The notes below the pieces were generated by a model, which made no database searches, had not been told where the DNA came from, and was given only the letters and a program-made list of their open reading frames with translations. DNA of 11,790 bases from JBGPBY01 sp041481485 (GTDB taxonomy: Bacteria; Acidobacteriota; Terriglobia; 20CM-2-55-15), in the NCBI GenBank assembly GCA_041481485.1, contig JBGPBY010000204.1, positions 1 to 11,790 on the forward strand. Reading direction: 5' to 3'. This document shows positions 1-5,098 of this stretch, in pieces. How positions within the stretch are numbered: the stretch's first letter is position 1; the number at the start of each line of letters is the position of its first letter. The position numbers and the translations under genes were made by a program.

Positions 1-201
1 CCCCAATTTCTTCACAGCTTCATAGACCGCGCCTACAGAGCAGGAAATTCCCGCCATATGGCGCGATGGATCATACACCGGCCTGCAAGTGCTTCCATTG
101 CGCTCCGTTAACAAAGTTTCCTCTTGTGGAAAACACGTCCTGAGGCAGTCACAAATTTGTCATCTGCAAAAGTAGTTTCCGGAAATCCCGCGCCCGTTTG
201 T
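1..201. other. Non-coding region upstream of korA
   Basis: I see no convincing gene here. It holds a partial REP-like copy at 21-38 and two perfect palindromes, CGCCATATGGCG at 52-63 and ACAAATTTGT at 151-160. Either palindrome could be a regulator site for the korAB promoter downstream, but nothing in the sequence ties them to a known factor. Confidence 0.5.
21..38 (-). repeat. Partial REP-like copy
   Basis: The 18 bases CATAGACCGCGCCTACAG differ at one position from the right-hand end of the REP doublet arm at 8165-8182. The inner half of the palindrome is missing, so this looks like a decayed single copy. Strand is given so that the conserved GTAG end is 5'. Confidence 0.5.
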
Positions 202-229
202 TATAATAATTGTTCCGGATGGTCCGGAA
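176..229 (+). promoter_or_regulatory. korAB promoter and possible operator
   Basis: A perfect -10 hexamer TATAAT lies at 202-207. No good -35 is found at normal spacing: position 179-184 reads CCGGAA, which suggests an activator-dependent or alternative promoter. Two related dyads flank the -10 box: TTTCCGGAAA at 176-185, and TTCCGGA-TGG-TCCGGAA at 213-229, which would overlap the start of transcription at about 213-215. Their centres are about 40 bp apart, close to four helical turns. A repressor or activator recognising TTCCGGA is a reasonable inference. The leader to the korA GTG would be about 93 bases. Confidence 0.5.
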
Positions 230-233
230 ACCG

Positions 234-255
234 CTGATTATAGAAGGATAATCAG
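234..255 (+). promoter_or_regulatory. Leader stem-loop upstream of korA
   Basis: CTGATTAT at 234-241 is perfectly complementary to ATAATCAG at 248-255, with loop AGAAGG. If transcription starts near 214 this folds in the 5' leader about 50 bases before the korA start. It is AT-rich and has no U tract, so it is not a terminator. It could be a transcript-stability hairpin or a protein-binding dyad on DNA. Confidence 0.45.
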
Positions 256-306
256 TGAATTAGTAACTCTTATGTAAGGACTTCTACTAGAAAAGGAGAA
301 TCAGAC

Positions 307-2199
307 GTGTCAGACGAGTCTCCCCAGGCATTAGAGGAGGCGGAGCAGCAGGCCAGTAAAGCCGAACTGATGGTGAACGATTTCAGCATTCAGGTTGCGA
401 CAGTCAATGGCTCCGGCAGTCAGTCTTCCAACAGTGTTCTTATGCGATCGATATTCCAGATGGGAATACCGGTCAGCGGCAAGAATCTTTTCCCATCCAA
501 CATCGCAGGACTTCCCACCTGGTTTACGATCCGCGCGAATAAAGATGGATGGATTGCACGCAAGAAGGAAATCGACTTCCTGGTTGCCATGAATGCCGAT
601 ACGGCACGCGACGACGTGATGGATCTTGATCCTGGCCGTGTTGTCGTTTATGAAGAAACGCTTCGCCTCAACCAGCTCCGGAACGATCTCACATTCTTTC
701 CTGTTCCATTCGCCAAGATCGCCACCGGAATTACGACGGATTCGCGGCTGAGAAAGCTGCTCGCAAACATGATCTACGTCGGAGTTGTCGGCGAGTTGAT
801 GGAAATCGATCCTGCAGAGCTGGATATTGCGCTGACCAAGCAGTTCAAGGGCAAAGCCAAAGCGGTTTCGCTGAACAAGATCGCCCTGGAAGCCGGTCGA
901 AAGTTTGCGCAGGAGAATCTGGACCGCAAGCTGGTCCCGTTTCGTTGCCGGCGGATGAATGCCACAGCGGGAAAGATCATCATCGACGGGAATTCCGCTG
1001 CAGCTCTGGGCTGCATGTTTGCAGGAATCACGGTCGCGACGTGGTATCCGATTACTCCGTCATCGAGTCTTGTTGAAACGCTGGCAGAGTACATGCGCGA
1101 TTACCGCATTACAAAAGACGGGAAAGCCACATTTGCCATCGTCCAGGCTGAAGACGAACTGGCCGCCGTGGGCATGGCCATTGGCGCCGGATGGGCCGGA
1201 GCACGGTCCATGACATCCACAGCAGGACCGGGAATTTCACTGATGAATGAATTCATCGGGCTTGCGTACTATGGTGAAATTCCCGTCGTCATCTTTGACG
1301 TGACACGCGTCGGACCCAGCACGGGCCTGCCGACACGGACACAGCAATCGGATATTCTCTCGATTGTTCATTGTTCGCACGGCGACACCAAACACATCAT
1401 GCTGATTCCGTCGAGCGTTTCGGAGTGCTTTGACATGGCCGTTGAGGCCTTCGATCTGACGGAGCGTTTCCAGACTCCAATATTCGTGATGAGCGATCTG
1501 GATCTGGGGATGAACAACTGGATGTCCGACACGTTCAAATATCCGACGAAGAAATTCGACCGTGGCAAGGTTCTTTCTGCGGAGGATCTGCAGAGAGTGG
1601 GCAAATTCGAACGTTACCGCGATGTGGACGGCGATGGCATTCCGTATCGCACGCTCCCCGGCACCAATCATCCGATGGCCTCATATTTCACCCGCGGAAG
1701 CGGTCATAACGAAAAGGCCCTCTACAGTGAAAAGCCGGACGACTACAAAAACAACATGGACCGTCTGGTGCGAAAGTACGACACGGCGCGCCAGTTTGTT
1801 CCTCAGCCTGAAGTGCAATATGCCGGAGGAGCCCGAATTGGTTTTCTCGCCTTCGGTACGACGCACTTTGCCATCATCGAATCTCTGGACCAGCTCGAAC
1901 GCGAGCACAAACTTCCTGTCAGCTATTTCCGTCTCCGCGCCGTTCCATTCACCAAACATCTTGTGGAATTCTTTGAAAAGCACGACCGCGTCTACATCGT
2001 CGAACAAAACCGTGACGGACAGATGGCGAGCCTGATCAAACTGGAACTCTCTCCCGAATTGGGTGCAAAGATGCGAAGTATCCGCCACTACAGCGGGCTT
2101 CCGATCGATGCGCGGTTTGTCACCGATGCGCTCGTCGCGGCTGAAGCTGCGGAGGCTGCCGAAATTCCGGTGGAAGCCGGAAAAGGAGTGAAAAAGTAA
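307..2199 (+). CDS. korA: 2-oxoacid (2-oxoglutarate):ferredoxin oxidoreductase, fused gamma-alpha subunit
   Basis: This is the large subunit of a cytoplasmic enzyme that oxidatively decarboxylates a 2-oxoacid to acyl-CoA, CO2 and reduced ferredoxin; 2-oxoglutarate is the likeliest substrate, linking it to the TCA cycle. Residues about 24-210 form the gamma domain (GSGSQSSN near the start). Alpha follows from about 225, with the family motif YPITPSS from Y247, then QAEDE around 280-284 and TSTAGPG near 305. A C-terminal domain lies at about 505-610. The length of 630 aa and the gamma-alpha order match two-subunit KorAB enzymes such as the mycobacterial one. The GTG start is preceded by AAGGAG at 293-298, 8 bases away. 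It overlaps korB by one base. No ferredoxin-like domain is present, so an external ferredoxin is expected. Substrate choice is inferred, not shown. Confidence 0.92.
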   Translation: MSDESPQALEEAEQQASKAELMVNDFSIQVATVNGSGSQSSNSVLMRSIFQMGIPVSGKNLFPSNIAGLPTWFTIRANKDGWIARKKEIDFLVAMNADTARDDVMDLDPGRVVVYEETLRLNQLRNDLTFFPVPFAKIATGITTDSRLRKLLANMIYVGVVGELMEIDPAELDIALTKQFKGKAKAVSLNKIALEAGRKFAQENLDRKLVPFRCRRMNATAGKIIIDGNSAAALGCMFAGITVATWYPITPSSSLVETLAEYMRDYRITKDGKATFAIVQAEDELAAVGMAIGAGWAGARSMTSTAGPGISLMNEFIGLAYYGEIPVVIFDVTRVGPSTGLPTRTQQSDILSIVHCSHGDTKHIMLIPSSVSECFDMAVEAFDLTERFQTPIFVMSDLDLGMNNWMSDTFKYPTKKFDRGKVLSAEDLQRVGKFERYRDVDGDGIPYRTLPGTNHPMASYFTRGSGHNEKALYSEKPDDYKNNMDRLVRKYDTARQFVPQPEVQYAGGARIGFLAFGTTHFAIIESLDQLEREHKLPVSYFRLRAVPFTKHLVEFFEKHDRVYIVEQNRDGQMASLIKLELSPELGAKMRSIRHYSGLPIDARFVTDALVAAEAAEAAEIPVEAGKGVKK

Positions 2200-3254
2200 T
2201 GTCGACCACAATGCAACCGCCGGCCTCGCCGCCTCCACCGAAGGTCAATCGAATCGGACTTACGATGGCGCAATACAAAGGCGCGGATTCCACACTGTGC
2301 GCGGGCTGCGGCCATGACGCCATCACAGCCGCGATCATCAAGGCCTTCTATGAATACGGCGTGGAACCGCACACCGTCGCAAAGCTCAGCGGTATTGGTT
2401 GTTCGAGCAAAACGCCGGCGTACTTTTTAGGCCAGTCGCATGGATTCAACGGCGTTCATGGACGCATGCCTGCAATCGCCAGCGGCGTGATGCTGGCCAA
2501 TCAGCATTTGCTTGCGGTGGGTGTCAGCGGCGATGGAGACACGGCGTCGATCGGAATGGGACAATTCGTTCATCTGCTCCGCCGCAATATTCCGATGATG
2601 TACATCGTCGAAAACAACGGCGTGTATGGCCTGACCAAGGGTCAGTTTTCAGCGACGGCGGATCTTGGTTCCAAGGCCAAGAGCGGATATGTCAATGATC
2701 TTCCGGCCATCGATATCTGCGCGCTCGCCATTGAACTCGGATGCAATTTTGTCTGCCGGTCATTTGCCGGCGATCCGAAGCAGCTTGGAGCGCTGATCAA
2801 AGCCGCGCTGGGACACAAGGGTACAACGCTGTTCGACGTGATCAGTCCATGCGTCACGTTCAATAATCACGAGGGTTCCACGAAAAGCTACAAATACGCC
2901 AAGGATCACGAGGAACTGCTGCACGAAATATCATATGTGCCGTTCTTCGAGCAGATCAGTGTGGATTACAAGGAAGGCGAAATCAAAGACGTCGAACTAC
3001 ACGACGGATCGCATATCCGGCTCCGCAAGACAACGCACGACTATGATCCAACCAGCAAAGCGCAGGCACTCAATATGCTTCGCGAGTGTCAGGAATCCAA
3101 CGAATTTTTGACCGGTTTGATTTACGTCAATGAAGAGAAGCCGGATTTTCTGACCCAGATGAACATGGTGGATCCCCCGCTGGCCACGCTGCCGCAGGAT
3201 ATGACTCAACCCAGTGAGGAAGACCTGAAAACCATCATGGCGGAGTTGATGTAA
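2199..3254 (+). CDS. korB: 2-oxoacid (2-oxoglutarate):ferredoxin oxidoreductase, beta subunit
   Basis: This is the thiamine-diphosphate and iron-sulfur subunit that pairs with KorA. The cofactor site is visible: GDGD at residues 111-114, then NNGVYGLT at 139-146, which together give the Mg-ThDP binding motif. Four cysteines fit the single [4Fe-4S] cluster of KorB-type subunits: C34 and C37 (CAGCGH), C68 (GIGCSS) and C218 (SPCVTF). The length of 351 aa is normal. The ATG shares its first base with the last base of the korA stop (TAATG), and AAGGAG at 2183-2188 lies 10 bases upstream inside korA, so translation is probably coupled for a 1:1 complex. The Pro-rich N-terminus (residues 7-14) looks like a flexible tail. 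The transcript ends in a gap holding a long hairpin at 3276-3351. Confidence 0.93.
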   Translation: MSTTMQPPASPPPPKVNRIGLTMAQYKGADSTLCAGCGHDAITAAIIKAFYEYGVEPHTVAKLSGIGCSSKTPAYFLGQSHGFNGVHGRMPAIASGVMLANQHLLAVGVSGDGDTASIGMGQFVHLLRRNIPMMYIVENNGVYGLTKGQFSATADLGSKAKSGYVNDLPAIDICALAIELGCNFVCRSFAGDPKQLGALIKAALGHKGTTLFDVISPCVTFNNHEGSTKSYKYAKDHEELLHEISYVPFFEQISVDYKEGEIKDVELHDGSHIRLRKTTHDYDPTSKAQALNMLRECQESNEFLTGLIYVNEEKPDFLTQMNMVDPPLATLPQDMTQPSEEDLKTIMAELM

Positions 3255-3275
3255 TCCTCTGAATTCCCCATTGTA

Positions 3276-3351
3276 AAAATGACAATTGAACATTGAACAA
3301 TGAACATTTCTTCGGGGAAATGTTCACTGTTCAATGTTCAATTGTCATTTT
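3276..3351. repeat. Long hairpin made of 7-bp repeats
   Basis: The 35-base arm at 3276-3310 is complementary to 3317-3351 with one mismatch, around a 6-base loop containing TTCG. The left arm holds three tandem heptads, ATTGAAC, ATTGAAC, AATGAAC (3285-3305); the right arm holds their complements (3322-3342). CCCC at 3266-3269 and GGGGG at 3352-3356 could extend the pairing across a bulge. It lies between convergent korB and the secreted-protein gene, so it may block read-through both ways, though there is no clean U tract. Confidence 0.85.
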
Positions 3352-3377
3352 GGGGGTATAGACCGCCCCTACAGTCG
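3352..3377 (-). repeat. REP-like single copy
   Basis: ATAGACCGCCCCTACAGTCG at 3358-3377 is identical over 20 bases to 8166-8185 in the REP doublet. Here the inner half of the palindrome is reduced to GGGGGT. It abuts the heptad hairpin directly and ends six bases before the stop codon of the minus-strand gene. Strand is given so the conserved GTAG end is 5'. Confidence 0.7.
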
Positions 3378-3382
3378 CTCAA

Positions 3383-3910
3383 TCACTCCTTCGTGCCAGG
3401 CACCGGGGAATTCAACAAGTCCTGCAAATCGTCCCGCCTGTGCGACAGTTCCGTTTCGAGATCCAGTAGCTCGCCCTGGGCCTTACCAAGGTTCGCCTGT
3501 GCTTCATTTTTCTCGATCATGGTGGTAACCGGAGCATAAACCTGGTTTGTAAAATCGTTGATCTGCAATTTCATTGCAGTTACCTGATCTTCAAGGCCCA
3601 TGATTTTTTCACGCATTTTCCGGATGTTCTCATCCCTCACGGCAAAGGGGTCAGGGGCAGTTGCCGGTGTTTTTGCTGCTGTCGCCTCTGCCGCTTCCGC
3701 CGCTTTCGTCGCAGGCGAAGCCGTCGCCGTTGTGACGTTCCCTCCGGTAATGCCATGCGAATTCGCATCGGTGAAGTCGATGGAGCTTTTGACTTCGGCC
3801 TGGCGTTCCCGCTCTTTACGGGCCGCCTGAATCAGTGGCGAAGTTCCGGTTTGAGCTTGAACCGAAACTGCTGCGACAATAGTCACAAGCGCTGAAATTA
3901 GGGGTTTCAT
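3383..3910 (-). CDS. Secreted coiled-coil protein of unknown function
   Basis: The product is 175 aa. Residues 1-19 form a signal peptide (MKPLISALVTIVAAVSVQA), so it is probably periplasmic. A charged stretch RKERERQ follows near residue 32, then a low-complexity Ala/Thr linker (AAEAAEATAAK) around 70-80. From about 95 to the end a predicted coiled coil runs with many Glu, Lys, Gln and Leu. The pattern of signal peptide, RKE-rich patch, Ala-rich linker and C-terminal coiled coil recalls small exported proteins common in Acidobacteriota; no function is known to me. I chose the start at 3910 because it begins the signal peptide, although the frame is open upstream to 4051. That ATG overlaps the ATG of the divergent zinc-ribbon gene. 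AGGAG lies 13 bases upstream, rather far for a normal ribosome site. Confidence 0.75.
   Translation of the reverse strand: MKPLISALVTIVAAVSVQAQTGTSPLIQAARKERERQAEVKSSIDFTDANSHGITGGNVTTATASPATKAAEAAEATAAKTPATAPDPFAVRDENIRKMREKIMGLEDQVTAMKLQINDFTNQVYAPVTTMIEKNEAQANLGKAQGELLDLETELSHRRDDLQDLLNSPVPGTKE
3851..3880 (+). promoter_or_regulatory. Weak candidate promoter for the zinc-ribbon gene
   Basis: TTGAGC (3851-3856) and GACAAT (3875-3880) are 18 bases apart, each matching the sigma-70 consensus at 4 of 6 positions. The site lies inside the first codons of the divergent secreted-protein gene. It is the best match I see, but weak. Confidence 0.25.
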
Positions 3911-4367
3911 GACTACAATTATACTCCTGCAATGCAGATCCTGCGAACGCGAGGTCAGCCTGGCTCCATCCGAGGCTGACGGGCTGGTTTGCCCCCACTG
4001 CCGGAAGTCCATCACCCTCCGGGTGGACCGTTCATTGATCGAAAAACACATGGTTCAAACCTGTGTAACATGCGGACACGACAGTCTCTACATCCAAAAA
4101 GATTTCAATCGCTCGCTGGGAGTCGCGATAGTGGTGGTTGGGGTCCTGACCAGCGTGCTCTTCCTGTCCCGAAGCGAACCACTCTATGCCATGCTGTCGT
4201 TGGGAGTGACAGCGGCGGTCGACTATGTGCTCTACCGCATGGTTGGAGATGTGACCGTGTGCTACGCCTGCCACACGATTTACAGAGGGTTTTCGAAGAA
4301 TCCGTCCCATTCGACGTTTGATCTGAAGGATCTGGAAAAGTACGGCGGGCGCGATCCCCGGTGGTAA
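3909..4367 (+). CDS. Membrane-anchored double zinc-ribbon protein
   Basis: The product is 152 aa and not a family I can name. Residues 9-31 form a first zinc ribbon: C9-x2-C12 and C28-x2-C31. A second set of cysteines, C52-x2-C55 (CVTC) and C118-x2-C121 (CYAC), is separated by two hydrophobic segments at about 71-87 and 92-109. Both pairs can meet on the same cytoplasmic side only if the two helices form a hairpin through the membrane. The tail after residue 126 is polar. The start must be at 3909, because the first cysteine pair begins at residue 9 and no earlier start is available; AGGGG at 3900-3904 is a weak ribosome site. A metal-dependent scaffold or redox/stress sensor is possible, but function is unknown. 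Confidence 0.75.
   Translation: MTTIILLQCRSCEREVSLAPSEADGLVCPHCRKSITLRVDRSLIEKHMVQTCVTCGHDSLYIQKDFNRSLGVAIVVVGVLTSVLFLSRSEPLYAMLSLGVTAAVDYVLYRMVGDVTVCYACHTIYRGFSKNPSHSTFDLKDLEKYGGRDPRW
3918..3947 (-). promoter_or_regulatory. Candidate promoter for the secreted-protein gene
   Basis: On the minus strand a perfect TATAAT lies at 3923-3918, with TTCGCA (4 of 6 matches) at 3947-3942, spacing 18. The -10 box ends only 7 bases before the ATG at 3910, so transcription would begin at or next to the start codon and give a leaderless mRNA. The AGGAG beside the TATAAT may instead be a distant ribosome site for a longer transcript. Confidence 0.4.
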
Positions 4368-4385
4368 CCGCTTCTTTCTACATCG

Positions 4386-4413
4386 TTGAACTCCGGCAAT
4401 TCGGCGCTATAAT
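4386..4413 (+). promoter_or_regulatory. Promoter of the sigma-factor/kinase operon
   Basis: TTGAAC at 4386-4391 (4 of 6 matches) and a perfect TATAAT at 4408-4413 are separated by 16 bases. It is among the best promoter matches in the window. The expected start at about 4419-4421 falls inside the palindrome at 4415-4432. The leader before the short ORF would be about 60 bases. Confidence 0.6.
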
Positions 4414-4414
4414 C

Positions 4415-4432
4415 GCGGGCATTCATGCCCGC
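4415..4432. promoter_or_regulatory. Palindrome over the predicted transcription start
   Basis: GCGGGCAT at 4415-4422 is perfectly complementary to ATGCCCGC at 4425-4432, with only TC between. It would cover the start of transcription, so it could be an operator. Its right side, ATGCCCGCCCTA, resembles the ATGACCGCCC of the REP-like repeats, so it may be a diverged repeat instead. Confidence 0.5.
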
Positions 4433-4481
4433 CCTATAACTGCCTTTAACGTATAAGCGTAAAGAGAGGGAGAACTGTAAC

Positions 4482-4517
4482 ATGCCCGTCACCATGAGCT
4501 GCAGGTCACTTCGATGA
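4482..4517 (+). CDS. Short leader ORF, 11 codons
   Basis: This ORF encodes MPVTMSCRSLR. Its ATG at 4482 is preceded by AGGGAG at 4467-4472, 9 bases away, a better ribosome site than that of the sigma gene. Its TGA (4515-4517) overlaps the sigma-factor ATG (4514-4516) as ATGA, the classic arrangement for coupled translation. The peptide has no family I know. It may be a true leader that feeds ribosomes to the sigma gene, or a chance ORF; the ribosome site and exact overlap favour the first. Confidence 0.45.
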   Translation: MPVTMSCRSLR

Positions 4518-5098
4518 TTGCGAACGAAAAGGCAGAAGTGACGAATCTGCTTCGGGCATGGGGCGCCGGCGACCGTTCCACTGAGGAGAAGCTCTGGCCA
4601 CTGGTATTTGCGCAACTGAAGCGTATCGCGCGGCGCCATCTCGCCCATGAGAGGCCGGATCACACCCTTCAATCCGGTGCGCTGGTGAACGAGGTCTACA
4701 TCCAGCTGGCGGGTCTCGGCAATACACAGTGGGAAAGCCGGAACAGATTTTTCGCCATGTGCGCGCGGATGATGCGCCAGATTCTTGTCGATCATGCTCG
4801 CGCGCAACGTTCTCAAAAGCGAGGCGGTGACAGGCTGAGAGTCACGTTTGATGACAATGCTGCGGTTGCGGAGCCCAAGGGCGTCGAGTTGCTTGAACTC
4901 GACGACGCAATGAATCGGCTGAAGGCAATTCATCCAAGAAAGAGTGACGTGGTGGAGATGCGATTCTTCGGCGGACTTTCGGCTGAAGAGACTGCAGAAG
5001 TGTTGGAAGTTTCGCGGATGACAGTGGAACGGGACTGGAACTTTGCCCGGGCATGGCTCCAAGCGGCAATGAATGGCGAGAACCTCAATGAAGAATGA
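4514..5098 (+). CDS. ECF-type RNA polymerase sigma factor, Sig-70_X6 (TIGR02999) type
   Basis: A 194-aa sigma factor with only regions 2 and 4. Region 2 spans about residues 10-100 (WPLVFAQLKRIARRHL, then ALVNEVYIQL at 56-65, then RFFAMCARMMRQILVDHARA). Region 4 runs from about 135 with a helix-turn-helix (LSAEETAEVLEVSRMTVERDW). The acidic D-x-E-D motif usual before the LVQEVF helix is absent; LQSG (52-55) stands there, with T51 and S54 as hydroxyl residues. In some ECF families of this kind, activity depends on phosphorylation by a neighbouring Ser/Thr kinase, which fits the overlapping kinase gene; applying that here is inference. No anti-sigma factor gene is adjacent. The start at 4514 has a modest AGGT 7 bases upstream and lies in an ATGA overlap with the short leader ORF. 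Confidence 0.9.
   Translation: MIANEKAEVTNLLRAWGAGDRSTEEKLWPLVFAQLKRIARRHLAHERPDHTLQSGALVNEVYIQLAGLGNTQWESRNRFFAMCARMMRQILVDHARAQRSQKRGGDRLRVTFDDNAAVAEPKGVELLELDDAMNRLKAIHPRKSDVVEMRFFGGLSAEETAEVLEVSRMTVERDWNFARAWLQAAMNGENLNEE

Noticed and set aside
255..277. Tiny leader ORFs GTG-AAT-TAG (255-263) and ATG-TAA (272-277) before korA
   Set aside because: Two- and one-codon ORFs are expected by chance. Only the first has a distant purine-rich stretch that could pass as a ribosome site.
1621..1638. EF-hand-like DVDGDG in KorA
   Set aside because: I recall the same DVDGDGIPYRT stretch in other KorA proteins, so it is a normal family feature and not a special calcium site.
1681..2238. A 185-codon minus-strand ORF inside korA
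   Set aside because: Shadow of korA; no domain or signal.
3285..3342. Heptad repeats as a CRISPR-like array
   Set aside because: The units are 7 bases, adjacent without spacers, and arranged as an inverted repeat.
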